Below are positions 25,039 to 36,358 of a stretch of 64,000 nt of DNA, one piece after another; the stretch's first letter is position 1; the number at the start of each line of letters is the position of its first letter. A program made the position numbers and the translations under genes. The stretch spans positions 1 through 64,000 of the forward strand of contig NZ_JNXG01000012.1 in assembly GCF_000717025.1 (NCBI RefSeq), written 5' to 3'. Below the pieces are notes generated by a model that was given only the letters and a program-made list of their open reading frames with translations, made no database searches and had not been told where the DNA came from. Origin of the DNA: Streptomyces atroolivaceus. Its GTDB lineage: Bacteria; Actinomycetota; Actinomycetes; Streptomycetales; Streptomycetaceae.

Positions 25039-25838
25039 CAAGGCCCCTGCACGAAGGCGATGATCGCTTCGGTCGTCTCCTCGGGGGCGCTCAACTGGGG
25101 GCAGTGGCCGGTCGCGTCCAGAGTGACCAGTTCGCTGCCCGGGATCTGCGCGTGGACGAAGTCGCCCACCTCGCGCGGGGCGATCGAGTCGCGCGCGCTC
25201 TGGGCGATGAACGTCGGGACGGTCACCTTGGCGAGATCCGCCCGATTGTCGGACAGGAAGGTCGCTCTCGCGAACACCCGGGCGATCTCGGGATCCGTGC
25301 GGCAGAAGCTGTTGGTCAGCTCATCGCCCAGCTCGGGGCGATCGGGGTTCCCCATGATCACCGGTGCCATCACCGCGGACCAGCCGAGGTAGTTGCTGTC
25401 CAGCGACTCGAGCAGTTCGTCGATGTCCTGGGCGCTGAACCCGCCCCGGTAGTCACCGTCGTCGATGTAGGACGGCGACGGGGTGAGGAGGATCAGTCTG
25501 TCGAAGAGGCCGGGCTCCTGGTTGGCGGCGAGAACACCGATCATGGAACTGACCGAATGCCCGACGAAGGTCACGGGCCCGAGTCCGAGTGCACGGCAGA
25601 TCTCGATCACGTCCTCCGCGTAGCCGTCCAGGGAGGAGTACCGCTCAGGACTCCACGCGGACGCGTCCGAGCGCCCCGCACCCACGTGATCGAAGAGGAC
25701 CACCCGGAAGCGTTTCTCCAGCTCGGGAGCCACGAGGCGCCACAGGTTCTGATCGCAACCGAAGCCGTGCGCGAGCATCACCACCGGGCCGTCGTCCCGG
25801 CCCGTCACCGTCACGCGGTTTCTCCGCAGAACGTCCAT
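25038..25838 (-). CDS. rsbQ: RsbQ-like alpha/beta hydrolase
   Basis: Alpha/beta hydrolase of 266 residues, closely resembling B. subtilis RsbQ from memory: AHGFGCDQNLW, FDHVGAGRSD, nucleophile elbow GHSVSSMIG, GFSAQDIDELLESL, NPDRPELGDELTNSFC and the catalytic His in GHCPQLS. In Bacillus, RsbQ is required with the PAS domain of RsbP for the energy-stress response and is thought to supply or process a small hydrophobic signal. It is the first gene of a two-gene operon with rsbP. CAGGAT lies six bases before the ATG, so a leaderless start is possible, though AGGA could also act as a ribosome site. Confidence 0.85.
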   Translation of the reverse strand: MDVLRRNRVTVTGRDDGPVVMLAHGFGCDQNLWRLVAPELEKRFRVVLFDHVGAGRSDASAWSPERYSSLDGYAEDVIEICRALGLGPVTFVGHSVSSMIGVLAANQEPGLFDRLILLTPSPSYIDDGDYRGGFSAQDIDELLESLDSNYLGWSAVMAPVIMGNPDRPELGDELTNSFCRTDPEIARVFARATFLSDNRADLAKVTVPTFIAQSARDSIAPREVGDFVHAQIPGSELVTLDATGHCPQLSAPEETTEAIIAFVQGP

Positions 25839-25992
25839 GAGAACATCCTGCCACTCCCCGCACCTGACGGCCTGGCCTGCGGGACGAGGGACTGAGCAGG
25901 GCGGATAGCGCTGGGTGACCGGCCGAGATGCACCTGCGCCGGAGCCCTGGTTCGCTGATGCTGTCCGCTACCCCACAGATCCAGGAGTGATC

Positions 25993-26184
25993 ATGAGCGT
26001 TGCAGGCGAATCCGGCGGCCGTGCCCAGCAGATGCGCGCCAAGGCCCAGGAGCTGAAGGAGGCCGCCGAGCGCGCCACCGATCCGGAGCAGCGGCAGCGG
26101 CTCCAGGACAAGGCCCGCCGTCTGCGGGAGCAGAGCGAGAAGGAGAGCTCCATGACCGACCGGGGCATGGACCCGATGGTGTAG
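25993..26184 (+). CDS. Small DUF6381-type protein
   Basis: Highly charged helical protein of 63 residues (MSVAGESGGRAQQMRAKAQE, then repeated Glu/Arg/Gln heptads to about residue 50), resembling the Streptomyces DUF6381 group. It has no signal or membrane span. CAGGAG lies before the ATG at 25993. It is divergent from the RsbQ/RsbP operon with 154 bases between starts. Function is unknown; a short stress-related helical protein would fit the setting, but nothing in the sequence proves it. Confidence 0.7.
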   Translation: MSVAGESGGRAQQMRAKAQELKEAAERATDPEQRQRLQDKARRLREQSEKESSMTDRGMDPMV

Positions 26185-26276
26185 GACCGGGGCCCGCCCT
26201 GCCGGTGGTCCTCCCGCTGCGGAAGGATCACCGGCAGAGGCATGCCCACCCCGCCGATCCCTCACGGAGCCGTACC

Positions 26277-28703
26277 TTGTCCACCCCCCATGATCCGTAC
26301 GTCCGGGTGCGCGGCGCGCGCGAGCACAATCTCCGCGATGTGGACGTCGACATCCCGCGCGACACCCTCACTGTCTTCACCGGCGTCTCGGGTTCGGGGA
26401 AGTCCTCCCTGGCATTCGGGACGATCTACGCGGAGGCCCAGCGCCGCTACTTCGAGTCCGTCGCCCCGTACGCCCGCCGGCTGATCCACCAGGTCGGCGC
26501 TCCCGACGTCGGTGAGATCACCGGTCTGCCGCCCGCCGTGTCCCTGGAGCAGCGCCGGTCGGCCCCCGGGTCACGCTCGTCGGTGGGTACGGTCACCACG
26601 CTGTCCAACTCCCTGCGCATGCTCTTTTCACGGGCCGGTGACTATCCACCGGGTGCCGAGCGGCTCGACTCCGACTCCTTCTCCCCGAACACGGCGGCCG
26701 GCGCGTGCCCCGAGTGCCACGGCCTGGGGCGGATCCACCGCACCACCGAGGAACTGCTCGTACCGGACCCCTCGTTGTCGATCCGGGAAGGGGCGGTCGC
26801 GGCCTGGCCGGGAGCCTGGCAGGGGAAGAACCTGCGCGATGTGCTGGATGCCCTCGGGTACGACATCGAGCGCCCCTGGCGGGAGTTGGCGGATACGGAC
26901 CGCGAATGGATCCTGTTCACCGACGAGCAGCCGGTCGTCACGGTCCATCCGGTGCGTGACGCGGGCCGTATCCAACGCCCCTACCAGGGTACGTACATGA
27001 GCGCACGCCGCTATGTGATGCACACCTTCGCGGATTCCAGGAGCCGGACGCTGCGGGCGAAGGCGGAGCGCTTCCTGACGAGCGCGCCGTGTCCGCTGTG
27101 CGGCGGCAGCCGGCTGCGGCCGGAGGCCATGGCGGTCACGTTCGCCGGCCGGACGATCGCCGACTTCGTCGCGCTCCCCCTCACGGTCCTCACCGAGGTG
27201 CTGCTGGAGGCGGGCGGTGGGAGCGACACGGCACGGGTGCTGACCGCCGACCTGCTTGCCAGGATCGGACCGGTCACCGAGCTGGGTCTCGGCTATCTCA
27301 GCCTCGACCGTACGGCGCCGACCCTGTCCTCGGGCGAGCTGCAGCGGCTGCGGCTCGCCACACAGCTGCGGTCGGGGCTGTTCGGCGTCGTCTACGTGCT
27401 GGACGAGCCTTCGGCAGGCCTCCACCCCGCCGACACGGAATCGCTGCTCGGGGTGCTCGGCAGGCTCAAGGAGGCGGGGAACTCGGTGTTCGTGGTGGAG
27501 CACCAGATGGACGTGGTGCGGCAGGCCGACTGGCTGGTGGATGTCGGCCCGTCGGCGGGCGAGCACGGGGGCCGGGTCCTGCACAGCGGCCCTCCGGCGG
27601 GTCTCGCCGGGGTGCCGGGGTCCGCGACCCGGCGCTTCCTCTTCGACGAGGACCCGGCACCGGTGCGTGAGCCGCGCGTCCCGTCCGGGTGGATCACGCT
27701 GCGCGGGGTGGACCTGCACAACGTGCGGGGCGTCGATGCCGCTTTCCCCCTCGGTGTGCTGACCGCCGTCACCGGTGTGTCGGGCTCGGGGAAGTCGACC
27801 CTCGTCGGGCAGGTCCTGGCAGGGGTGCTCGCCGACCGGCGGCCGAAGGAGACGTCGGGGGACGCGGCGGCGACGGTGGCGTGGGGCTGTGCGTCGGCGG
27901 AGGGCCTGGACGCGGTGGACCGGCTCGTGCAGGTCGACCAGAGGCCCATCGGCCGTACGCCCCGGTCCAACCTGGCCACCTATACAGGGCTGTTCGACGT
28001 CGTGCGGAAACTGTTCGCGGACACGGAGACGGCGCGGGCCAGGAAGTACCGGGCCGGCCGCTTCTCGTTCAATGTGGCGGGCGGCCGGTGCGAGACCTGT
28101 CAGGGCGAGGGGTTCGTCTCGGTCGAGCTGCTCTTCCTGCCCAGTACGTACGCACCCTGTCCGGACTGTCACGGCGCACGCTACGACCCGCAGACCCTCG
28201 AGGTCACTCTGCGCGGGCTCACGATCGCCGGAGTACTGGACCTGACGGTGGAGGCGGCGGCCGGCTTCCTCGCCGGGACCCCCGCGGCCGAGCGCAGTCT
28301 GCGGGCGCTGCTCGACGTGGGGCTCGGCTATCTGCGCCTCGGCCAGCCGGCGACGGAACTGTCGGGTGGTGAGGCGCAGCGGATCAAGCTAGCCACGGAG
28401 CTCCAGCGGGCCCGGCGTGGGCACACCCTCTATCTGCTGGACGAACCGACGACGGGCCTGCACCCGGCCGATGTGGAAGTGCTCATGCGGCAGCTGCACG
28501 GCCTGGTGGACGCGGGGAACACGGTGGTGGTCGTGGAGCACGACATGGCGGTGGTGGCCGGTGCGGACCGGGTGATCGACCTGGGGCCCGGCGGCGGGGA
28601 CCGGGGCGGCCGGATCGTCGCCACCGGCACGCCTCGGGAGGTCGCCCGCGCGGCGGGGAGCCGTACGGCCGCGTACCTGGCGAGGGCGCTGCGGACCGGC
28701 TGA
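26277..28703 (+). CDS. UvrA-like ABC ATPase, short class (excinuclease subunit A paralogue)
   Basis: Protein of about 808 residues with two ABC modules: Walker [15 protein letters not shown] near residue 35 and [12 protein letters not shown] near 500, signature motifs LSSGELQRL and LSGGEAQRI, and Walker B-like [11 protein letters not shown] and [11 protein letters not shown]. Zinc-binding pairs occur as CPECHG, CPLCGG, CETCQG and CPDCHG. It is some 150 residues shorter than housekeeping UvrA, as expected for the UvrA2-like class, which lacks part of the UvrB-interaction region. The TTG at 26277 was chosen because GGAG lies seven bases upstream; a GTG further in is possible. Roles in drug tolerance or accessory repair are known for the class. 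Confidence 0.85.
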   Translation: MSTPHDPYVRVRGAREHNLRDVDVDIPRDTLTVFTGVSGSGKSSLAFGTIYAEAQRRYFESVAPYARRLIHQVGAPDVGEITGLPPAVSLEQRRSAPGSRSSVGTVTTLSNSLRMLFSRAGDYPPGAERLDSDSFSPNTAAGACPECHGLGRIHRTTEELLVPDPSLSIREGAVAAWPGAWQGKNLRDVLDALGYDIERPWRELADTDREWILFTDEQPVVTVHPVRDAGRIQRPYQGTYMSARRYVMHTFADSRSRTLRAKAERFLTSAPCPLCGGSRLRPEAMAVTFAGRTIADFVALPLTVLTEVLLEAGGGSDTARVLTADLLARIGPVTELGLGYLSLDRTAPTLSSGELQRLRLATQLRSGLFGVVYVLDEPSAGLHPADTESLLGVLGRLKEAGNSVFVVEHQMDVVRQADWLVDVGPSAGEHGGRVLHSGPPAGLAGVPGSATRRFLFDEDPAPVREPRVPSGWITLRGVDLHNVRGVDAAFPLGVLTAVTGVSGSGKSTLVGQVLAGVLADRRPKETSGDAAATVAWGCASAEGLDAVDRLVQVDQRPIGRTPRSNLATYTGLFDVVRKLFADTETARARKYRAGRFSFNVAGGRCETCQGEGFVSVELLFLPSTYAPCPDCHGARYDPQTLEVTLRGLTIAGVLDLTVEAAAGFLAGTPAAERSLRALLDVGLGYLRLGQPATELSGGEAQRIKLATELQRARRGHTLYLLDEPTTGLHPADVEVLMRQLHGLVDAGNTVVVVEHDMAVVAGADRVIDLGPGGGDRGGRIVATGTPREVARAAGSRTAAYLARALRTG

Positions 28704-28723
28704 CTCCCCGCGGGGGGGCTGGA

Positions 28724-29466
28724 TCAGCGGCGCACCTTGCGGTTGGCGCGCAGCCACTCCTTGTTCATGGCCGTGATCGAGGGCAGCGGGATGCCCTTGG
28801 GGCAGGCCGTGGCGCATTCGCCGGTGAGGGTGCAGCCGCCGAAGCCCTCGTCGTCCATGGTGGCGACCATGTCGAGCACCCGGGTCTCCCGCTCGGGCGC
28901 GCCCTGCGGGAGCACGTTGAGGTGGTTGACCTTGGCGGAGGTGAAGAGCATCGCCGAGCCGTTCGGGCAGGCGGCGACGCAGGCGCCGCAGCCGATGCAC
29001 TCGGCGTGTTCGAAGGCCGAGTCGGCGTCCGGCTTGGGCACCGGGGTGGCGTGTGCGTCGGGCGCCGTGCCGGTGGGGGCGGAGATGTACCCTCCGGCCT
29101 GGATGATCCGGTCGAAGGAGGACCGGTCGACGACGAGGTCCTTGACGACGGGGAAGGCCGAGGCGCGCCACGGTTCGACGTCGATCGTGTCCCCGTCCTC
29201 GAAGGACCGCATGTGGAGCTGGCAGGTGGTGGTCCGCTCAGGGCCGTGGGCATCCCCGTTGATGACGAGGCTGCAGGCGCCGCAGATGCCTTCGCGGCAG
29301 TCGTGGTCGAAGGCGACGGGCTCGTCCCCGCTGAGGATGAGCTCCTCGTTGAGGGTGTCGAGCATCTCCAGGAACGACATGTCCTGGGAGATGCCGTCGA
29401 CTTCGTACGTGGCCATGGCGCCGGGCGCCTCGGCGTTCTGCTGGCGCCAGACGCGCAGGGTGAGCT

Positions 29467-29470
<4 letters not shown>
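28724..29470 (-). CDS. sdhB: Succinate dehydrogenase/fumarate reductase iron-sulfur subunit
   Basis: Protein of 248 residues. The N-terminal ferredoxin domain has CREGICGAC plus TTTC for the [2Fe-2S] cluster. The C-terminal domain has [12 protein letters not shown] and [14 protein letters not shown] for the [4Fe-4S] and [3Fe-4S] clusters. It carries electrons from SdhA to the membrane subunit. The ATG overlaps the sdhA stop (ATGA). It is the last gene of sdhCAB and nearly touches the convergent UvrA-like gene. Confidence 0.93.
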
Positions 29471-31416
<1,946 letters not shown>

Positions 31417-31417
31417 G

Positions 31418-32125
31418 TCAGCTCACCACTCCGGTCATCACGGCGACGGGCACGGAGACGAAGCCGGCCGTCAGCACCACTGCGAGGACATTGGCGAGCG
31501 TCTTCAGGACGCGGTCCCGGGTCGCGCTGCCCACGCCCAGAGTCTGCGCCGCACTCCAGAAACCGTGCTGGACGTGCAGTCCCAGGGCGAGCACGGCAAC
31601 GATGTAGATGACGTTGCCGTACCAGGTCGAGAAGGTGTCGAGCACGTTCTGGTAGGGGTGTCCGGACTGGAATCCGCCGGTGTGCACGGTGCCGGTCGTG
31701 AGGTCCAGGATGTGCCAGACGATGAACAGCGCGAGGATGATGCCGCCGTAGCGCATGGTGCGTGTGGCGTAGCTCGAACGCGCCTTCTTGTGGACGTACG
31801 CCGTGGGGCGCGCCCTGAGGTCACGGCGGCTCAGCTGGTACGCGGATACGGCGTGCAGGACCACGGCCGCGACGAGCACCACACGGACGATCCACAGCGC
31901 CCACTCGTAGTGCAGGAAGGGCTCGCCGAGGGTCCGGAGCCAGTGCGCGTAGTGGTTGAACTCGTCGGATCCGAAGAAGATCTTCAGGTTGCCCAGCATG
32001 TGGACCGCCAGGTAGCCCAGCATGATCAGGCCACTCACAGCCATGATCGTCTTCTTGCCGACGGACGAGTCCCAGAGCGTACGCGTCATGGACGGCCGTC
32101 GGTCCGCCCGCGTTGCCAATGCCAT
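31418..32125 (-). CDS. sdhC: Succinate dehydrogenase cytochrome b subunit
   Basis: Membrane subunit of about 235 residues with five hydrophobic helices and conserved histidines ([30 protein letters not shown]) for two haem b groups, as in single-polypeptide type B enzymes; there is no sdhD. The ATG at 32125 is chosen because TAGCGT ends seven bases upstream, giving a leaderless transcript. An in-frame ATG at 32155 lies inside the promoter. First gene of sdhCAB, divergent from a LysR regulator. Confidence 0.9.
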   Translation of the reverse strand: MALATRADRRPSMTRTLWDSSVGKKTIMAVSGLIMLGYLAVHMLGNLKIFFGSDEFNHYAHWLRTLGEPFLHYEWALWIVRVVLVAAVVLHAVSAYQLSRRDLRARPTAYVHKKARSSYATRTMRYGGIILALFIVWHILDLTTGTVHTGGFQSGHPYQNVLDTFSTWYGNVIYIVAVLALGLHVQHGFWSAAQTLGVGSATRDRVLKTLANVLAVVLTAGFVSVPVAVMTGVVS

Positions 32126-32132
32126 GGACACG

Positions 32133-32138
32133 ACGCTA
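32133..32138 (-). promoter_or_regulatory. -10 box TAGCGT of the sdhCAB operon
   Basis: On the minus strand TAGCGT is followed by seven bases and the sdhC ATG. TTGGAC about 19 bases upstream is a possible -35 box. Transcription would start at or next to the A of the ATG. Confidence 0.5.
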
Positions 32139-32183
32139 GAGGCGAGGGGCATCATCAGTCCAAGACATGAAACCAGTCATCTC

Positions 32184-32200
32184 CATAGGCAAGGGCTATG
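32184..32200. promoter_or_regulatory. LysR-type operator CATAG-N7-CTATG
   Basis: A perfect interrupted palindrome of the T-N11-A type recognised by LysR regulators lies in the short divergent region between sdhC and the LysR gene. If transcripts start at the two ATGs, it is centred about 67 bases upstream of sdhC, the usual activation site, and overlaps the -35 region of the LysR gene, the usual autorepression position. Confidence 0.65.
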
Positions 32201-32221
32201 CAGGTGGTTATCCTCGAACGT

Positions 32222-33154
32222 ATGCACTTCCAGCAGCTCGCCTACTTCGTGGCCGTGGCCGAGGCCAGGCACTTCACCCGGGCCGCCGAGGAGGTGCACG
32301 TGTCGCAGCCCTCGCTCTCCCAGCAGATCAAGGCCCTGGAGAACGAGCTGGGCGCCGAGCTGTTCAGCCGGGCACGGGGCAACATCGCGCTGACCGACGC
32401 GGGCGAGGCACTCCTGCCGCTCGCCCGCAGGATCCTGGCGGACGCGGACACCGCGCGCCACGAGGTGCAGGAGCTGGTGCAGCTGCGGCGGGGGCGGATC
32501 AGGCTCGGAGCCACGCCGAGTGTCTGCACCGGCCTGCTGCCCGAGGTGCTGCGCGCCTTCCACAACGCGCATCCGGGGATCCAGCTCCTGATCGAGGAGG
32601 GCGGCTCCCACGATCTCGTACGGCAGCTGGCCCGGGGCGCTCTGGATCTCGCGCTGCTCGTGCTGCCTCTGCCGGCCGCCTCCCCCGCGCTCACCACGGT
32701 GGAGCTCTTGCACGAGGACCTGGTGGTGGTGTCGTCGGCATCCCGGCCCGCGCCCGGGCGGCAGGGCTCCCTGTGCGTCGCCGATCTGGAGAACGAGCCA
32801 CTGGTGATGTTCCGGCACGGTTACGACCTGCGGGAGCTGACCGTCGCCGCATGCCGGGCCGAGGGCTTCGAACCGTCCTTCACGGTGGAAGGCGGCGAGA
32901 TGGACGCCGTGCTCGGCTTCGTCCGGGCGGGGCTCGGCATCGCTGTGGTCCCCCACATGGTCGCCGTTCGGGTAGGCCAGGGTCTCCGGACGACACCGCT
33001 GGCCCCGCCGGGCCTGCGGCGCACGATCGCACTGGCGCACCGCAGCGACGTCGAGCCGCCACGGGCGGCGCGCGAACTGCAGCGCATGCTGCTGGGGGCG
33101 GGGCCGCCCGCCGTGCCCCCGGCCGCCGGCGGGCAGGGCCCGGCCGGCGGCTGA
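32222..33154 (+). CDS. LysR-family transcriptional regulator of the sdh operon
   Basis: LysR protein of 310 residues. The N-terminal winged helix (MHFQQLAYFVAVAEARHFTR, then VSQPSLSQQIKALE) is followed by a linker helix and a substrate-binding domain (IRLGATPSVC, FVRAGLGIAVVP). The ATG at 32222 is chosen because TATCCT at 32209-32214 ends seven bases before it, so the transcript is probably leaderless; an in-frame ATG at 32198 lies within the promoter. Divergent from sdhCAB with a T-N11-A site between, so direct control of succinate dehydrogenase is likely. The inducer is unknown. Confidence 0.85.
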   Translation: MHFQQLAYFVAVAEARHFTRAAEEVHVSQPSLSQQIKALENELGAELFSRARGNIALTDAGEALLPLARRILADADTARHEVQELVQLRRGRIRLGATPSVCTGLLPEVLRAFHNAHPGIQLLIEEGGSHDLVRQLARGALDLALLVLPLPAASPALTTVELLHEDLVVVSSASRPAPGRQGSLCVADLENEPLVMFRHGYDLRELTVAACRAEGFEPSFTVEGGEMDAVLGFVRAGLGIAVVPHMVAVRVGQGLRTTPLAPPGLRRTIALAHRSDVEPPRAARELQRMLLGAGPPAVPPAAGGQGPAGG

Positions 33155-33163
33155 GGGCGCTCC

Positions 33164-35338
33164 TCAGACCGCGTCCGCCAGCAGCAGCGAGTGGATCCGG
33201 TCCGGGGCTCCCGGACGCGCGTAGTACCAGCCCTGAGCTGTGTCGCAGCCGAGCTGCCGCAACTGCTCGGCCTGGGCACCGGTCTCGACCCCCTCCACCG
33301 TGACCGCGAGGTCCAGGCTGTGCGCGAGCGAGACGATGCCCTCGACGATCTTGAGATCTACGGGATCGGCCGGGTGGTGCTGCATGCCCTGGGTGAAGGA
33401 ACGGTCCAGCTTGAGCACGCTCACCGGGAGACGGCGCAGGTTCGCCAGGTTCGAGTAGCCGGTGCCGAAGTCGTCGAGCGCGATGTCGACACCCATCTCC
33501 GCCAGCTGACGCAGTGGCTTGAGCAGATCGTCGTCCGCTCCGATCAGCGCGGACTCGGTGACCTCCAGGCAGAGGGCTCCGGGCTCCAGACCCGAGCGCT
33601 CCAGCACGTCGACGGTCTCGGCTACCAGCCTCGGGTGGTGCAACTGGGTCGGAGAGAGGTTGACGTTGATGCGCAGAGGGCCGCCGTCGGTGTGGCGTTC
33701 CTGCCAGAAGTTCGCCTGTCTGACGGACTCCTCCAGGACCCAGCGGCCGAGCGGCACGATCAGACCGGTGTGTTCGGCGAGCGGGATGAAGCGGTCCGGG
33801 CCGAGCACTCCGTGCTGCGGATGGCACCAGCGCACCAGCGCCTCGGCGCCGTGCACACTGCCGTCCCCGAGGTGCACCAGCGGCTGGTACTCGATGAAGA
33901 ACTCACCGCGGTCCAGCGCCGTGGGCAACGCCGTGGTCAGCCCGTGGCGGGTGATGGCGCGGGCGTCGGCCTCGGCGTCGGCGAGAGCGAAACGGTTCCC
34001 GCCCGCCGCCTTGGCCCGGTACATCGTGATGTCGGCGCTGCGGAGCACCTCGGCCGCGGTCCGTTCGCCCGACGGGCCTTCGACGAGGCCGATGGATCCG
34101 CGTACGGTCAGCTCCCGGCCGTCGAGACGGATGGGCGTCGCCAGAGCCGAGAGGATGCGTCCCGCGAGCTCGTGGACCTCGTCCTGGGTACGCGGTCCGG
34201 TCGTGAGGGCCACGAACTCGTCACCACCGAGCCTCGCGACCATTTCGCCGGGGGCGGTCGCACAGCTCTGCAGCCGGTCGGCGACCTCGACCAGGAGCCG
34301 GTCCCCCGCCGCGTGGCCCAGGCTGTCGTTGATCGCCTTGAAGCCGTCCAGGTCGAGATAACAGAGCCCGAAGCGCATGCCCTCCCTGGGTGCGAGAGCC
34401 TTCTCCAGACGCTCGAAGAACAGCGTCCTGTTGGGCAGGCCGGTGAGCGCGTCGTGGGTGGCCTCGTAGCGCAGCCGCAGATTGAGCAGCCGCCGCTCGG
34501 TGGTGTCCTCCAGGAGGGCCAGCTGGTACTCGGGCCGCCCCTCCGAGTCCCGCAGCAGTGACACGGTGAGGTTGGTCCACAGCACGGTGCCGTCGTTGCG
34601 GTAGTACGGCTTCTCGACGCTGTAGTGCTCCCGCTCACCACGCACCAGCTCTTCGTAGTACTTCCATACGTACGGCGAGTCCTCGGGGTGCACCCACTCG
34701 TTCACCTTGTGGCTGCGGACGTGGTTCTCCAGACCGCCGAACATCCGGGTGAGGGTGTCGTTGATCTCCAGGATGTTCCCGTCGAGGTCGGCGATGCCGA
34801 TCCCGACGGCGGCGTCCTTGAACACGGCGCGGAAGCGTGCCTCGGTCGCGTGGAGCGCCTGCTCGGCATGTGAGCGGGCGGTGAGGGCGGAGCGGGCGAT
34901 CGCCTCCTGCTCGGCGAGTGTCCGTTCACGCAGCGCCTGGCTGAACCCGCCGGCGAGCGCGTGCTGGATCCGCGCACACCGGGCCCGGCTGTCCTCCGTC
35001 GACAGCTCCACCGGCCCGTTGCCACCGCAGTAGAGGACCAGGTAGGAGTCGACGACGCCGAGCGTCGAGCTCAGGGCGTCAGGATCCGTGCAGTGCGCGG
35101 CGACCAGTGCGGCCCCCACGCCGTGCGCGGGCGACGCGTCGAAGACCCGTTGGTGCAGTATCTCGTTGAGCTCCCGCGCGAGCGGCAGCAGGTGTTCCTC
35201 GAACTCCGGCCGGGTCATGGAGGTGGCTGTGGACGGAAAGATCGCCCTGCTCCAGATGGTGGCGAATCTTCGGAGCCGGCCCTCGGGACCGTCGGGTTCC
35301 GCGTCCGGCGCGCCGGACGACTGGGCGGGAATGCTCAC
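33164..35338 (-). CDS. rmdA: RmdA-like PAS-GGDEF-EAL cyclic di-GMP enzyme
   Basis: Protein of 724 residues: an N-terminal helical region (to about 140), a PAS/PAC segment (about 165-285), a GGDEF domain with an intact GGDEF motif (371-375) and an EAL domain with an intact EAL (499-501), plus DDFGTGYSN. Both active sites look complete, so it may make and degrade c-di-GMP. The domain order matches S. coelicolor RmdA (SCO0928), a phosphodiesterase affecting development, and the sdh/LysR neighbourhood is similar. The GTG start overlaps the methyltransferase stop (GTGA), showing co-translation. No membrane span is seen. Confidence 0.85.
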   Translation of the reverse strand: MSIPAQSSGAPDAEPDGPEGRLRRFATIWSRAIFPSTATSMTRPEFEEHLLPLARELNEILHQRVFDASPAHGVGAALVAAHCTDPDALSSTLGVVDSYLVLYCGGNGPVELSTEDSRARCARIQHALAGGFSQALRERTLAEQEAIARSALTARSHAEQALHATEARFRAVFKDAAVGIGIADLDGNILEINDTLTRMFGGLENHVRSHKVNEWVHPEDSPYVWKYYEELVRGEREHYSVEKPYYRNDGTVLWTNLTVSLLRDSEGRPEYQLALLEDTTERRLLNLRLRYEATHDALTGLPNRTLFFERLEKALAPREGMRFGLCYLDLDGFKAINDSLGHAAGDRLLVEVADRLQSCATAPGEMVARLGGDEFVALTTGPRTQDEVHELAGRILSALATPIRLDGRELTVRGSIGLVEGPSGERTAAEVLRSADITMYRAKAAGGNRFALADAEADARAITRHGLTTALPTALDRGEFFIEYQPLVHLGDGSVHGAEALVRWCHPQHGVLGPDRFIPLAEHTGLIVPLGRWVLEESVRQANFWQERHTDGGPLRINVNLSPTQLHHPRLVAETVDVLERSGLEPGALCLEVTESALIGADDDLLKPLRQLAEMGVDIALDDFGTGYSNLANLRRLPVSVLKLDRSFTQGMQHHPADPVDLKIVEGIVSLAHSLDLAVTVEGVETGAQAEQLRQLGCDTAQGWYYARPGAPDRIHSLLLADAV

Positions 35339-36153
35339 GCCTTGCGCCCAACCCCGGCGAAGCCCGAGTAGGTGAACGGGTCTTCCTGTGCGAGCGCTTC
35401 GGGGGACTCGGGCCGCCATTCGGGCATGGCGACGAGCCCGGGCTCGACCATCTCGAATCCCTCGAAGAAGCGGCTGATCTCCGTGCGCGAACGCATGATC
35501 AGCGGATTGCGGATGGTGCGGTAGACGCCGACCGTACCGCCGGCCTCCTCCTGACTGAGCGGAATTCCCTCGTACGAGGCATGGGTCACGACCAGCAGGC
35601 TGCCCGGAGCCAGGGCGTCGCGGAGCTCGGCGACCGCCGCGTACGGATCGTCCGCGTCCTCGAGGAAGTGGAGCACCGCCACCAGGAGGAGCGCCACCGG
35701 CTTGTCCAGGTCGAGGAGGCCGGTGATCTCCGGGTGCGCCAGGATCTCCTGGGGCTTGCGAAGGTCAGCGGCGGCGATGACGGCCCGCTCGTTGCCCTCG
35801 AGCACCGCCTGACTGTGTGCGACCGCGACGGAGTCGTGGTCGACGTAGGCGACGCGGGCCTCGGGGTCGGCCGCCTGGGCGACTTCATGAACATTGCCGA
35901 AGGTCGGTATACCGGAACCTATGTCCAGGAACTGAGTGACGCCCGATGTGGTGGCGTAGTGCACGGCCCGCCGCATAAAGGCGCGATTCGCCTGCATGAC
36001 CTTGGGCAGGCCCGGCATGAACTCCATGGCCTTGCGGGCCGCTTCCCTGTCCACCTCGAAATTGTGCGAACCGCCCAGATAGAAGTCGTACATGCGAGAC
36101 ACGCTCGGCACCGAGATGTCAATGCCTTGCGGTGCCCAGGCGGGACGCTCCAT
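35335..36153 (-). CDS. SAM-dependent methyltransferase, DUF574 family
   Basis: Protein of 272 residues of the DUF574 (PF04672) group that is greatly expanded in Streptomyces. N-terminal VSRMYDFYLGGSHNFEVDRE and the SAM-binding QFLDIGSGIPT are the diagnostic blocks; YVDHDSVAVAHS follows. GGAG lies ten bases before the ATG at 36153. Substrates of the family are largely unknown. Its stop overlaps the start of the c-di-GMP gene, so the two are co-expressed. An inverted repeat lies about 50 bases upstream. Confidence 0.85.
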   Translation of the reverse strand: MERPAWAPQGIDISVPSVSRMYDFYLGGSHNFEVDREAARKAMEFMPGLPKVMQANRAFMRRAVHYATTSGVTQFLDIGSGIPTFGNVHEVAQAADPEARVAYVDHDSVAVAHSQAVLEGNERAVIAAADLRKPQEILAHPEITGLLDLDKPVALLLVAVLHFLEDADDPYAAVAELRDALAPGSLLVVTHASYEGIPLSQEEAGGTVGVYRTIRNPLIMRSRTEISRFFEGFEMVEPGLVAMPEWRPESPEALAQEDPFTYSGFAGVGRKA

Positions 36154-36195
36154 CGATGTCTCCAACAAGTCGCCACGGCGATCCGGCCATGTTCA

Positions 36196-36211
36196 TGGTC
36201 AGTGTTGACCA
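36196..36211. promoter_or_regulatory. Inverted repeat TGGTCA-GTGT-TGACCA upstream of the methyltransferase/rmdA operon
   Basis: Perfect 6-bp arms with a four-base centre, 43-58 bases upstream of the methyltransferase ATG, so at promoter distance. The rest of 36154-36358 holds no gene. The regulator is unknown. Confidence 0.4.
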
Positions 36212-36358
36212 GAGGCTACTGATCGACCGCCAAGAGGGCGAGTGGAAACGGAAATTAGAGATCCGTTATTGGTCACACACCGGAGGCATGTGCGGCCGGC
36301 CCGTCGCTGCGTGTACGCATTCGACGACGGACCGGTACCGCCGGGCGTCTCCTGAGGG

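Noticed and set aside
35341..36358. Integration or attachment site at the rmdA/methyltransferase region
   Set aside because: No tRNA, integrase or flanking direct repeats were found anywhere in the window.
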